The notes: generated by a model from the letters alone, not told the origin. A stretch of 64,000 nt of DNA from Robertmurraya sp047302285 (GCF_047302285.1 NZ_CP154845.1:4030001-4094000), one strand, 5' to 3'. Positions 17,793 to 27,872 are shown, numbered from the stretch's first letter. A program made the numbers and translations.

Positions 17793-18320
17793 TTAATTTA
17801 ATTGCATCGTTGTTATACAAGTCCCGTCTTTTTCAAATGTGGAAAGTTCAGATTCAACAGTTTTGCCATCATGAGCAATCGTAACAGCGTACGTTTTTTC
17901 ACGCGGTAACCATAAATCTATAAATCCATTCTCTAGGGACGTCATTTTTTCATCAACAATTACATTTCCATCTTCATCTTCAATGAATACATCAAATTCT
18001 TGTTCTACCAATTCTCCTTGACAACCTGTCAAGCTATGATTCATTCAAGGATGGGTTTCATTGATATAAGGAGCGATGGATACAAAAAATTCATCTTCTG
18101 GGAGGTCATAAAGTGTTTCTTTATTGTTCTCGTCAGTAACGATTAATTGTGTAGCTGTAATGGCAGCTGTTTCATTTTCAATACTCCTTGTACTATAATC
18201 ATTTACTAATTGCTTCATGTCTACCGACTCACTGTCGTTAGAACTTGTGTCATTTCCAGAACTACAAGCTACTAACAACATGCTGGCAAACAAAATAAGA
18301 GTCAAAATTTTGAACTTCAT
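17793..18320 (-). CDS. cueP: CueP copper-binding lipoprotein with in-frame UGA (candidate selenoprotein)
   Basis: A single reading frame of 175 codons is interrupted only by TGA at 18045-18047 (codon 92). Residues 1-19 are a lipoprotein signal peptide with lipobox LVAC (Cys19). The rest matches the CueP family, periplasmic or surface copper-binding proteins: FFVSIAPYINETHP, then the TGA, MNHSLTGCQGEL, NGFIDLWLPREKTY and TCITTMQL. The family keeps three cysteines; here the first is the TGA, and the other two remain at +8 and +76 codons. A hairpin fitting bacterial SECIS rules follows the TGA. The other explanation is a TGC-to-TGA nonsense mutation. The start at 18320 has AGAGGTG upstream, and TATAAT lies at 18357-18362. 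Confidence 0.8.
18017..18033 (-). promoter_or_regulatory. SECIS-like hairpin inside cueP
   Basis: On the minus strand CTTGACA (18033-18027) pairs perfectly with TGTCAAG (18023-18017) around the loop GGT. Eleven bases separate the TGA from the stem and 18 separate it from the first loop G. The known bacterial SECIS rule, as I recall it, asks for a stem-loop with a G among the first loop bases about 16-37 nt after the UGA; this element meets it. The loop context CAGGTT resembles that of E. coli fdhF (CAGGTC). Confidence 0.6.
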
Positions 18321-18430
18321 TCTGTCACCTCTCAATTTAAATTCCCTTATTATCGTATTATACTATTTCTCCATCACTTGAAAATCGATTTCCACGACTT
18401 GACACAATTTCTTCAACATTTTAAGACAAA

Positions 18431-18468
18431 AAAATGAAGACTCTTGATTTTGATTTGGTCTTCATTTT
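18431..18468 (-). terminator. Terminator after fumarase gene
   Basis: AAAATGAAGAC pairs with GTCTTCATTTT, with A/T runs on both sides. It lies just past the fumarase stop codon. Confidence 0.75.
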
Positions 18469-18475
18469 CCCGTTA

Positions 18476-20020
18476 TTAAAATACTCGATCTTTAAACTGC
18501 GCTAGTTTTTCTAAGGAAGATTTATCTACATCTTTGTGAAGACTATTTCCATGAGCATCCATCGTTACGACTGCTGTAAAGCCTTCTACTGTCAAATGCC
18601 ACATTGCTTCTGGAATCCCGAATTGCATTAAATCAACACCATCAACAGACTTGATACAATCAGCGTAGTATTGAGCCGCTCCACCAATGGCATTTAAGTA
18701 GACACCACCATGTTCCTCTAGTGCCGTTAAAGTCTTTGGACCCATTCCACCTTTTCCGATCACCGCACGAATACCGAATTTCTTCATGATATCCCCTTGA
18801 TAAGGCTCCTCACGAATACTTGTCGTTGGTCCCGCTGCTTTTACATGCCAATTTCCTTCCTTATCCTTCAGCATAACCGGACCACAGTGGTAAATGATTT
18901 GACCATTTAAATCAACAGGAGCATCATTTTCGGATAAATGCTTATGGATCGCATCACGACCTGTGTACATTCTGCCGTCAATACGAACAACATCCCCGAC
19001 CTTTAATTCACGAATTTGATCTTCTGTAATCGGTGCTTTTAGAGTAATCACTTTTGTTTCCGTTTCAGTCGTAGCAGCAGTTTCTTTTTCAGTTTCTTGA
19101 GCAAAATCAATTTTGTCTCCTTCTTGGTAGAGCCATTCATTGATTTCGCCTGTTTCAGGGTTAACTGTTACCCCAAGACGACGGAATGCCCAACAATTAT
19201 AGGCTACAGATACGAAGAAGCTGGCAGGAATACGATTCATGACGCCAATCTTACAACCAAGTAAAGTCGTTTCGCCCCCAAACCCCATCGTTCCAATTCC
19301 TAATTCATTGGCATTTTCCATAATATATTCTTCTAATTTACGAAGGTCTTCGTGTGGATTCACATCATCATTTGAACGGAAAAGTTGTTCTTTTGCGAGG
19401 TCGTAACCTGAAGAACGGTCTCCTCCAATACCAACGCCAATGAAGCCCGCACTACATCCTTGACCTTGCGCTTGATACACCGAATGCATAATACATTTAC
19501 GAATTCCGTCTAAGTCACGTCCAGCGCGGCCTAATCCATCAAGCTCACAAGGTAAGCTATATTGGATATTTTTATTTTCACAGCCGCCCCCTTTTAAAAT
19601 AAGGCGCGCATCAATATAATCCTTTTCCCACTGCTCGAATTTCACGACTGGAAGTCCGAGTCCAAGATTGTCTCCACTATTTTCCCCTGTTAAAGAATCG
19701 ACTGAGTTTGGACGGAGCTTTCCATCCTTTGTCGCTTGCACAATCGCGTTTTGGATCGCGTTTTTGAGTTCGATTTGGTTTACTCCAACTGGTGTTTTAA
19801 TTTTAAAGGTTGGAAGCCCAGTATCCTGACAAATTGGCGATACGTTATCATCCGCCATTTTTATATTATTCGTAATAGTTGCTAGGCTCATCGCAGCACG
19901 AGTACCTGCACTCTCCATTTCCTTAGCCGCTTTAACCGCACGACGAACGTCCTTAGGCAAGTTTGTGGAAGTTTCAACAACTAACTCATACATACTGTCT
20001 TGAAATTTTTCGATGTTCAT
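18476..20020 (-). CDS. fumA: Class I fumarate hydratase (Fe-S dependent)
   Basis: 514 residues, the full length of the fused class I fumarase with N-terminal alpha and C-terminal beta domains. The alpha domain contains SPICQDTGLPTF (first iron-sulfur cysteine near 63), LILKGGGCENK and GQGCSAGFIGVGIGGDR, which carry the other cluster ligands. The beta domain, after an acidic/Thr-Glu linker near 305-325, has HCGPVMLK and GPTTSIRE and ends in a TVEGFTAVVTMDAHGNSLH block. It interconverts fumarate and malate in the TCA cycle. No partner gene is co-transcribed. The 290-bp spacer upstream holds no gene. Confidence 0.95.
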   Translation of the reverse strand: MNIEKFQDSMYELVVETSTNLPKDVRRAVKAAKEMESAGTRAAMSLATITNNIKMADDNVSPICQDTGLPTFKIKTPVGVNQIELKNAIQNAIVQATKDGKLRPNSVDSLTGENSGDNLGLGLPVVKFEQWEKDYIDARLILKGGGCENKNIQYSLPCELDGLGRAGRDLDGIRKCIMHSVYQAQGQGCSAGFIGVGIGGDRSSGYDLAKEQLFRSNDDVNPHEDLRKLEEYIMENANELGIGTMGFGGETTLLGCKIGVMNRIPASFFVSVAYNCWAFRRLGVTVNPETGEINEWLYQEGDKIDFAQETEKETAATTETETKVITLKAPITEDQIRELKVGDVVRIDGRMYTGRDAIHKHLSENDAPVDLNGQIIYHCGPVMLKDKEGNWHVKAAGPTTSIREEPYQGDIMKKFGIRAVIGKGGMGPKTLTALEEHGGVYLNAIGGAAQYYADCIKSVDGVDLMQFGIPEAMWHLTVEGFTAVVTMDAHGNSLHKDVDKSSLEKLAQFKDRVF

Positions 20021-20312
20021 CCGTGATTCCCCTTTCCCTTTTTGAAAAACTCTTTCTTTCGTGAAGCGCTGCTACCTTTTTACCCTCAGTTAAAAGTAAA
20101 CGCTTTAGATTAATCATTTGCGAATATTTCAATAATTCCTCGGTTTTTATTATACTCCTATCAGCAATTGAAAGAAAGACAAGTGATTCTGATTCTTTTT
20201 TTGGAAATAGGGAAACTTTTTTAAGATATTGATGGAGAATTTAATGATTATGAAGACAATTTGTAAGGGATTGCAGCTGGAATTTGACCCCTCTTTTCAT
20301 TCTGTGCTCTCT

Positions 20313-20990
20313 ATGAGGACAAACTTTCTTCCTTTTCGTTCGACTTTGTCCTCATGAACACCCTATGAGGACAAACTTTCTTCCTTTTCGTTCGACTTTG
20401 TCCTCATGAACTCTCTATGAGGACAAACTTTCTTCCTTTTCGTTCGACTTTGTCCTCATGAACCTCTTATGAGGACAAACTTTCCTGATTTTCGCCTGAC
20501 TTTGTCCTCATGAAACCCTTATGAGGACAAACTTTCCTCGTTTTCGTTCGACTTTGTCCTCATGAACCCCTTATGAGGACAAACTTTCCTCGTTTTCGTC
20601 TGACTTTGTCCTCATGAACACCTTATGAGGACAAACTTTCTTCCTTTTCGTTCGACTTTGTCCTCATGAACTCTCTATGAGGACAAACTTTCTTCCTTCT
20701 CGTTCGACTTTGTCCTCATGAACTCTCTATGAGGACAAACTTTCTTCCTTCTCGTTCGACTTTGTCCTCATGAACCCTCTATGAGGACAAACTTTTCTCG
20801 TTTTCGTCTGACTTTGTCCTCATGAACACCCTATGAGGACAAACTTTCTTCGTTTTCGTTCGACTTTGTCCTCATGAACACCCCATGAGGACACTCTTCT
20901 CCCGATCCACCCTCGACTTTGTCCTCATGAACCCTCTATGAGGACATTCTTCTCCCGATACTCTCTCGACTTTGTCCACCTCATGAACCC
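20313..20990. repeat. Thirteen-copy 52-bp tandem array of hairpin modules
   Basis: Thirteen units start at 20313 and follow every 52 bp (20365, 20417, 20469, 20521, 20573, 20625, 20677, 20729, 20781, 20833, 20885), with the last at 20938 (53 bp). Most units open with ATGAGGACAAA and close with TTTGTCCTCAT, an 11-bp perfect inverted repeat around a pyrimidine-rich core; spacers vary (GAACACCCT, GAACTCTCT and similar). The last two units are diverged in the left arm and core. Direct unit-to-unit similarity and lack of unique spacers make it a minisatellite, not a CRISPR. Confidence 0.92.
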
Positions 20991-21010
20991 CGGTTACCCC
21001 ACAATAAAAA

Positions 21011-21035
21011 AAGGATGCTCTCTACAGAACATCCT
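21011..21035 (-). terminator. Terminator after SE1561-family gene
   Basis: AGGATG pairs with CATCCT on the minus strand and is followed by a run of T's. Confidence 0.75.
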
Positions 21036-21043
21036 CATAAAAC

Positions 21044-21229
21044 CTATTCGTCTCGGTTTTTGAATTCACGACATTTTGATTCAAGGTCATCAATGATCGA
21101 AATTAGACGATCGATGTCCTCTAATTCTGTACTTTCAGGCTCTATCGCATCTAAAAGGTCCATAAACATTGTTAATCGTTGCTTTAAAAAAACGACTTGA
21201 TCGCCTTGTTCTTTAATTGGACTACCCAC
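21044..21229 (-). CDS. SE1561 family protein
   Basis: 61 residues, all helical in appearance: VVFLKQRLTMFMDLLDAIEP followed by ELEDIDRLISIIDDLESK. This matches the small SE1561 family of Bacilli, cytoplasmic proteins of unknown function. The start is a GTG at 21229 with AAAGGAGCG about 11 bases upstream. It lies between the tandem array and yfkAB and is read away from yfkAB. Confidence 0.8.
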   Translation of the reverse strand: MGSPIKEQGDQVVFLKQRLTMFMDLLDAIEPESTELEDIDRLISIIDDLESKCREFKNRDE

Positions 21230-21444
21230 TACAAATTCGCTCCTTTTTGCAAATACTCGTCTTCCATCCTACAGAAAAGACGCTTAATACGCAATATTGA
21301 TTTTCAACATTCCTGCTATCTATAGGTTTCCCAGCATATATTTTTAAGAAAAGCATTGACAGAACTCGCCCACAAACTGATAATTACGAAGTGAATTTCA
21401 ACATGGTCTTCCATGATCATTTTGTTAAAAGGAGTTTTATTACG

Positions 21445-22566
21445 ATGAACGCAAGTAAAAAAGCTATTACCCCAAGCTTCGATCCATGGGAAGCTTATAT
21501 GGATATCGAGCAATATAAGAAACTAACGTTAACGAATATTGAATTTACTACCACCACTTTATGCAATATGCGTTGTGAACATTGTGCTGTTGGGTATACT
21601 TTGCAGCCGAAAGATCCAAACGGACTTCCATTTGAACTGCTCGCAAAACGATTAGATGAAATTCCTACTCTTCGTTCTTTAAGCATCACAGGTGGAGAGC
21701 CCATGCTTTCGAAAAAATCCGTTGAGCAATATGTGCTTCCTTTACTTCAGTATGCCCATTCAAGAGGAGTTCGAACGCAAATGAACTCGAATTTAACCCT
21801 TGACCTTGAGCGCTATGAAAAAATTGCACCTTATCTAGACGTGTTACATATTTCTCATAATTGGGGAACGTTAGAGGACTTCGTTGAAGGTGGATTTGCG
21901 ATGATGGAACGTAAGCCTACTTTCGAGCAGAGGGCAGTTCTTTTTCAACAGATGATCGAAAATAGCCGTGCCCTTTCCGAAGCTGGCGTTATGGTATCAG
22001 CGGAAACAATGTTGAGCAAAAGAACCTTACCTCATTTAGAAGACATCCATCGTCAAATCGTTGAGGAAATGAAATGCGGAAGACACGAGATTCACCCGAT
22101 GTACCCATCAGATTTTGCTTCAAATTTAGAAGTATTAAATTTAGATGAAATTCGTGCAGCGATCCATCACCTACTAGACATTCGCGACGAAGAAACCTGG
22201 ATGCTCTTTGGAACTCTCCCTTTTTATCCATGCAATAAAAGGGAAGAAGATTTAACCCTTTTAAAACGACTTTACAACAGTAAAAAGGTAACTGTTCGTA
22301 ATGATCCCGACGGACGCTCTCGGTTAAATGTTAATATTTTCACAGGGGATGTCATTGTCACCGATTTTGGAGATACACCACCGCTTGGAAATATCCAAAC
22401 AAATTCCTTACAGGTTGCCTATGAAAAATGGATGCAAACCGATTTAGCGAAAAGTTTAAACTGCCATTGTCCAGCCGTTCGCTGTTTAGGACCGAATGTG
22501 TTAGTGAAGAACAGCTACTACCAGGACATTGATTTTCAAAAAAGAACAGCCACTATTTCTATGTAA
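21445..22566 (+). CDS. yfkAB: Radical SAM/CxCxxxxC motif protein YfkAB
   Basis: About 373 residues. The radical SAM cluster motif is CNMRCEHC (three cysteines spaced CX3CX2C) near residue 40, followed by the SAM-binding GGEP in SITGGEPML. A C-terminal cysteine-rich region (CHCPAVRCLGP) probably holds an auxiliary cluster. It corresponds to B. subtilis YfkA/YfkB, whose substrate is not known to me. The ATG at 21445 is preferred because AAAAGGAG lies upstream; the frame is open to 21391. It stands alone and marks the left border of the accessory island. Confidence 0.92.
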   Translation: MNASKKAITPSFDPWEAYMDIEQYKKLTLTNIEFTTTTLCNMRCEHCAVGYTLQPKDPNGLPFELLAKRLDEIPTLRSLSITGGEPMLSKKSVEQYVLPLLQYAHSRGVRTQMNSNLTLDLERYEKIAPYLDVLHISHNWGTLEDFVEGGFAMMERKPTFEQRAVLFQQMIENSRALSEAGVMVSAETMLSKRTLPHLEDIHRQIVEEMKCGRHEIHPMYPSDFASNLEVLNLDEIRAAIHHLLDIRDEETWMLFGTLPFYPCNKREEDLTLLKRLYNSKKVTVRNDPDGRSRLNVNIFTGDVIVTDFGDTPPLGNIQTNSLQVAYEKWMQTDLAKSLNCHCPAVRCLGPNVLVKNSYYQDIDFQKRTATISM

Positions 22567-22671
22567 ACAAGAAAACCTAGAAAGAGATACAGCAGATCCT
22601 GCTTGTATCTACTACCCTCGCATCAAGTAGCATGATGATAAATCTGGTGTGTTGATTGTTACATAAATATT

Positions 22672-22708
22672 AGAAGGGCCTTCTAGGCAGATATCTAGGA
22701 GGGCCTTT
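22672..22708 (+). terminator. Terminator after yfkAB
   Basis: AGAAGGGCCTTCTAG pairs with CTAGGAGGGCCTTTT with one mismatch and one wobble around GCAGATAT, ending in T's. Confidence 0.75.
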
Positions 22709-23053
22709 TAAGCATCTTCCCTACAGGATTTGATAACTAAGAACCTAAATAAGACACTTTAAATAAAACTTCTTTGTTATTTGGAAAATGAAAGTTTAGT
22801 ATATTAAACAGAAACATTTTTGCACATACATTTCATGGTAGAACTATCGAAATATTAAATCTCCTCCATTGACCAAATTTATTATCTACTTAAAAGAACA
22901 AAACATAGTCAAATATTAACATTGCACCCGGAGTATTTACTTCGAGAATTACAAAGGAGAGCTCTCAATATCTCTCCCTATACTTCATTATTATGTTATG
23001 GCTTTCTTTTAGCATATAAACCACCCTATAGCTATAACCAAGGTTAAAATTAC
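22709..23053. other. A/T-rich spacer, nothing recognised
   Basis: 345 bases without a convincing frame, RNA or repeat. The right end (about 22990-23053) continues the frame of the SLH pseudogene past a TAA and encodes part of a hydrophobic tail (VILTLVIAIGWF), so the ancestral gene probably ended here. Confidence 0.4.
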
Positions 23054-24059
23054 TTATAAAACTGACAAAAAAAGAATAAGTGAGCTTGACGATGTATTAT
23101 CGTTTTGATCAAAAACTTCAGATTGAACCTCTCCCTCTGGTATTGATGCAGGTTGAATGTCATACAACAGCATAAATAGCCTATACAACAAATCTGAAGC
23201 CTCAGCCTTAGTAATTTCATTTTGTGGTCCCAGCACGCCACCTGCATCTATTAAACCTACCTGAACTGCTAGTGCAATGTCTTTCATAACCCAATCTGAA
23301 ATATTAACCTTATCCGCAAATTGAAGATACCCCTCTTCATTTATTGGATAGTTATACCCCTTCTTTTCAACCAATGTTCTGCTGGCTATAGCAAGTACTT
23401 GTTCGACCGGAACATTCAATAATCTTCTAAATGTATTATCCTCAAAACCTTCCACAATATTATTATGTTGTGATGAGGAAATATACGGAAATTACTCACT
23501 TTCTTTTTAAACATCGGTAAAAGTTGTTGTTAAGATTCTATCTAAATAAAAAAAGATTTTAACTAAAGCAGTTGTAAAATTATTTCGATCCATCGACTCA
23601 GTTGGATAAAATACATCTCCATTTAGAGTAAGGAAACCTTTTGAAACCATAAAGTAAACGGTCTTCTGAACATCTTCTGAAAATCCATCAATGTCACTTA
23701 TTTTCACTTCATTATTAAGAACCGTATTGTCTCAAGAATACATTGTCCTAAATTCAAGGCTACTGGCAATTGTATCTATTGACCTCAGTTTTCACTATCT
23801 CCTTTATAATTAGCAAATATGGTGAAGTTTTCATTTTTGGCAGGGAGAGTAAACGTAAATAATTTGGATATTGGTTCTAAGGTTTGCTCACTATTACTAA
23901 ATGTAATAGTGTAAGTGTCATCTTTTTCTTTTGATAACTGACTTGCACTATGTCCATATTGGAAAGTAATTCAGTTAGAGCAGTTACTTGAATAATCACT
24001 GAATGTTGCTCACTTAATGAGATAAGTAATTCAGAACAGGAGATCCCATACGAATTCAT
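23054..24059 (-). pseudogene. Broken S-layer-homology (SLH) domain surface protein gene
   Basis: Several minus-strand fragments belong to one ruined exported protein. From the right: a frame with LTFTLP-type FTFTLPAKNENFTIFANYKG near 23810-23890; 23507-23707 with SLH-like DIDGFSEDVQKTVYFMVSKG; and 23054-23455 with another SLH-like unit (INISDWVMKDIALAVQVGLI region) ending in a Ser-rich stretch and a hydrophobic tail. Stops and shifts separate them. SLH domains anchor proteins to pyruvylated cell-wall polymers. The N-terminus and signal peptide are not found. Confidence 0.7.
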
Positions 24060-24244
24060 TCAGGAAGTGATGAAATCTTAATCCTTGAAGGACACAGTCA
24101 GAATTAAAAAATAAACAAGTAGTGATATAGAAAGGAGATATCATGATAGATAAAAAGTGGTAGTCCACTTGTTTTTTTTCTAATTTATGCAACTGGCAGC
24201 ACTACTGCCATTACTAGCCAAAACAATGCATCACCAAGAGAAGC

Positions 24245-24517
24245 TATGTTACGCAAACCACCGGAAAAATGATTAAATATAACCATCTTGTAGCTAACTG
24301 TCTCATTTTTTACAACGTATTCACTTTATCTTGTATCCTCCAAGACTACATGCAAGATGGAAATGAATATGATGAAGAACTGATTCCTTATTTGAGCCCC
24401 TATGGGACGGCTCATGTCAACCGATTTGGAAAATATCGTACTGATCTCAATCGTAAACCGCCAAAACTTCCATTCGGTGTGCCTGTAAAAAGAGAAAAAA
24501 GTAAATCCTCGATATAA
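24245..24517 (+). pseudogene. C-terminal remnant of a Tn3-family transposase
   Basis: The frame reads KMIKYNHLVANCLIFYNVF and then EYDEELIPYLSPYGTAHVNR and FGKYRTDLNRKPP, which is the very end of a Tn3-family TnpA (Tn4430/Tn1546-like). The first 90 percent of the roughly 1000-residue enzyme is absent, and no terminal inverted repeat is visible. It shows that a Tn3-type transposon once sat here. Confidence 0.8.
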
Positions 24518-24532
24518 TAAGGAGTAATTCGA

Positions 24533-24673
24533 ATGTTAGATGTTGAAAAGATTCGATGGATCATGAATCGATGGGATTCAAGACGGAGAGACGAGGACTC
24601 CTGGAAGATTTACGCCTAGCTTCGTGATGATCTGTCTGCCATGATGGATACATCCATCTTTTTTGTGACATAA
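24533..24673 (+). pseudogene. Short ORF remnant with internal stop
   Basis: After AAGGAG and an ATG at 24533 come 28 codons (MLDVEKIRWIMNRWDSRR...) and a TAG, then the same frame continues with LRDDLSAMMDTSIFFVT to a TAA. The composition looks coding across the TAG, so a nonsense mutation is likely. I do not recognise the family; it may be transposon cargo. Confidence 0.35.
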
Positions 24674-24822
24674 AAATTGTGATTCATAGTAATTTGAATG
24701 TCTTTGTGTCCTAATATTCTTGAATAGCTTTCGTATTAGATCTCTTCATTTACAAATAAAAAGCAGAAGAATGTCGAAGGAAATCCAAACGTTTGGATTT
24801 CTTTCGTTATCCAAACCTTAAT

Positions 24823-24893
24823 AAAATCCAAACCTTTTTCAAATATGCCTGATATTTAAGGGATTTTGATGAAAAAAGGTTTGGATTTTTTTC
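24823..24893. repeat. RIT element left end, palindromic
   Basis: AATCCAAACCTTTTT at the outside pairs with AAAAAGGTTTGGATT at the inside, around about 34 bases that include AAATATGCCTGATATTT. The same outer arms are found at the right end in the same orientation. Confidence 0.7.
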
Positions 24894-24936
24894 ATTCTGT
24901 GTATGCTCTTTCTATTAAATAAAAAGGAGCATACAA

Positions 24937-26171
24937 ATGATTGTGCAAAACCTAAGGGATAATTATCCCAAACTCATTTCCTACATGGAAACCGATGGTT
25001 ACTCAAAAACATACGTTGACAGGATTAAACGGGAGATTAAAAAGATCCTATCAGTTTGGGATTCAAAAGAATGGTCATGCTATACAGATGTATATCTGGA
25101 GTACACCAAAACATTGCACTCACCTGATTATCTACGAGATAAGCGGACTATCATCGGAGCTGTTGGACAGTTTGATGTTCATGGTAGATATCCGGATAGA
25201 AGACGCAGGCACGAACTATTCAAAAGAGGTGCTTATCCATTTTTGTCACCAGAATTCAAATCTGTTATTGACTATTACTGTGAAGCAGAAAGGAAACGTG
25301 GCAAGAAAAATACCACCATTTATACTGAATCCCATAATGGAGCCACTTTCTTCCTATCACTCCAACAAAAAGGAATGGACAGCCTAGATAAAATTACAGA
25401 AGAAGCCGTACTTTCAATATTTATATCTCAGGATGATACACTGCTCAAGAGCTGTTCTTACAAAAAGAATATTGCCGCGGTATTGAAGGCGTGCATCCCT
25501 TATCATCCGCAAACTTGTTCTCGGATCTTGGCATTCCTTCCCGCCTTACGGGAAACCAGAAAGAACATACAGTACCTAACAGTCGAGGAAATACAGGAAT
25601 TTAAGAGTACATTGGCAGATGCTGATAATTTACTAACACTCCGAGATAAAGCTATTGGAATATTAGCACTATACACGGGACTGCGTGGCTGCGATATTGC
25701 AGGATTGACACTAAACTCCATTGACTGGGACAGGGATTTAATTTATGTAAAACAGCAGAAAAAGGAGCTTTCTTTCGAGCTTCCTTTAACAGCGGTTGTT
25801 GGTAATGCCATATATGAATATCTGACATCTGAGCGACCGGGACAGAAAGTAGGTATCTCTTTGTTTCGCAAAATAAACCATACAATCGATTGAATAGTAG
25901 AAGCATTGGTAATGTGTCAGGCAGGATCATGAAAGTTGCAGGCATTCGACAGAAAAAAGGTGACCGGAAAGGGTTCCATATCTTCCGCCATCACTTGGCC
26001 ACCGCCCTTTTAGGAAATGGAATCCCACAACCTGTCATAAGCAGAACACTTGGTCACACTTCGCCGGATTCACTTGAAGCATATCTAAGCGCAGATTTTC
26101 TGCACCTTAAGGAATGCTCTATCTCCATAGAACAATTTCCTGTGTCAAAGGAGGTGTTCTACAATGAATAA
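24937..26171 (+). pseudogene. RIT tyrosine recombinase A, one frameshift
   Basis: The first frame (24937-25893) gives the N-terminal core-binding domain and the first catalytic Arg in YTGLRGCDIAGL. Near 25855 the frame shifts; the continuing frame (LFVSQNKPYNRLNSR onward, to 26171) carries the second Arg box HIFRHHLATALL, the LGHTSP histidine and the probable nucleophile in SLEAYLSAD. Restored, the protein would have about 411 residues with all catalytic residues. AAAAAGGAG precedes the ATG. It overlaps the next gene by 8 bp. Confidence 0.8.
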
Positions 26172-26840
26172 ATTCACTTCCTTTCTTGCACCGCTCATGC
26201 AGGCATTTGTTTCCTACCAGAAAGCATCCAAACATTGGAATGAAGCTTCTTATGAAATAAACCTTCTCCTATTTGACCGATACTGCAAGAAACAGTATCC
26301 AGAAACTACTATTCTGTCTCAAGAAATGGTGGAGGGGTGGTGTCATAAATGTTAAGGGTTGGGGATGTCGACTTACGACATGGGATTCTTGACATCCATT
26401 ATTCCCAAGGGCATGCCCAGCCTTATGTAGCGTTGCACGACTCAATACTTGAACTTTTGAAAACCTATGATGCAGCTATACGTAAGCAGTATCCTCAGAG
26501 GGAATATTTTTTCCCCGCAAGGGGCAACTCTTTCCATACTAGGAACTGGGTACAGACAAACTTCCGGAAATTATGGAATAAATATAACAGCTCTTATGCA
26601 ACTGCATATGAACTCAGACATCATTATGTCATAGAAAACATTAACCGGTGGACAGATGAAGGCTTTGGATTTAATGCAAAACTGCTTTATCTAAGCAAAA
26701 GCATGGGACATAGCACACTGGAGAGTACAAAGTATTACTATTCTCTTGTTCCATGAATGGTTGACATTTTGGATGAAAAGACAGGAATAGATTTTGAAAG
26801 CATTGTTCCAGAGATGGATTATGAAAAAAGCGTCGAATGA
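26164..26840 (+). pseudogene. RIT tyrosine recombinase B, internal deletion
   Basis: The N-terminal 62 residues (26164-26355) are followed at once, in another frame, by LRVGDVDLRHGILDI (26349 onward), which in intact relatives lies right after the first catalytic Arg. Roughly 130 residues including that Arg are deleted. ELRHHYVI and SMGHSTLESTKYYY, the C-terminal catalytic boxes, remain. A TGA at 26754 interrupts the tail (MVDILDEKTGIDFES follows in frame) before the stop at 26838. Confidence 0.8.
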
Positions 26841-27869
26841 ATCCATCATAATCGCACGGCATATCAATGCCTTTTTGAATGAATACGTCCCTTCCCAGAA
26901 AACCCACAGTAGCCAAACATTGAAGTCATATCAGTACGCACTTGCCTTATACATTGGTTTTTTGGAGACAGAAAAAGGAATTAGGACAGAAAGTCTATGT
27001 GGTGGATGTTTTAGTAGAATAATAATAGAGGAATGGCTACAATGGCTAATGGAACAGAGAAACTGTAGTCCAGAAACATGTAATAACCGGTTGGCATCCC
27101 TAAGATCATTCCTAAAATACTTGGGTAGTAGGGACATCTCCCTATTATATCTTTCTGAGGATGCAACAAGAATTCCACGAAAAAAAGAAGTACGCAAAAA
27201 AGTAAAAGGAATGAGCAAAAAAGCAGTACAGGTATTGTTATCGGTTCCGGATTTATCCACAAAAGCAGGGCGAAGAGATCTGGCACTTATGATTATCATA
27301 TATAGCACCGCCGCCAAAATAGATGAAATTCTGTCTTTAAAAATTGAGCAGCTACATTTGGATGCAGACAAGCCAAGTGTCACCATCATTGGAAAGGGAA
27401 GAAAAATAAGGACCTTGTATCTTCTGCCCAAGGCAGTTGCACATTTAAAGAAATACCTGAAAGAATTCCATAGTGATACCCCAAATCCGGAGGATTATAT
27501 TTTTTATTCAAGGAACACCGGATTACAGGGAAATATGAGTCAGACTGCGGTAAACAAGCAACTGAAAAAACATGCCCGTACCGCACTTGAAATATGTGAT
27601 GAAGTTCCGCGAGATCTTCATGCTCATCAGTTAAGGCATGCCAAGGCATCACACTGGTTGGAAGATGGAATGAATATCGTACAAATTTCATTTATGTTAG
27701 GGCATGAATAGTTACAAACCACAATGGTATATCTTGACGTTACCATGGAGCAGGAATTAAAAGCCCTTGCACACTAGAAGCTGAAAACGACAAAAAGGTA
27801 TTAAAGAAATGGAAAAATGCAAAAGAAGGACTGGCTGAATTCTGCGGTGTTAAAACAATGAAAAAGTAA
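26821..27869 (+). pseudogene. RIT tyrosine recombinase C, stops and lost catalytic Arg
   Basis: The probable start ATG at 26821 overlaps the end of recombinase B. The frame to 27711 has an N-terminal SAM-like domain and the boxes HQLRHAKASHWL and MLGHE. The first catalytic Arg, expected in TAARIDEIL, is Lys (TAAKIDEIL). A TAG at 27709 cuts off the tail; the same frame continues LQTTMVYLDVT, which has the nucleophilic Tyr, and a further shift near 27775 leads to KNAKEGLAEFCG and a stop at 27867. Non-functional as read. Confidence 0.8.
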
Positions 27870-27872
27870 AGA

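Noticed and set aside
18042..18044. Separate gene starting at the ATG right after the cueP TGA
   Set aside because: There is no ribosome binding site before it, and the product would lack the signal peptide and half of the conserved domain.
20085..20110. Catabolite-responsive (cre) site before the fumarase gene
   Set aside because: AGTAAACGCTTTAG resembles the consensus only in its centre; three key positions differ.
20313..20990. CRISPR array
   Set aside because: Units repeat without unique spacers; the 52-bp period is a whole repeated module and no cas genes are near.
26754..26756. In-frame TGA in recombinase B as a second selenocysteine codon
   Set aside because: The gene already has a large deletion and the surrounding element is decayed; no stem-loop with suitable spacing is seen.
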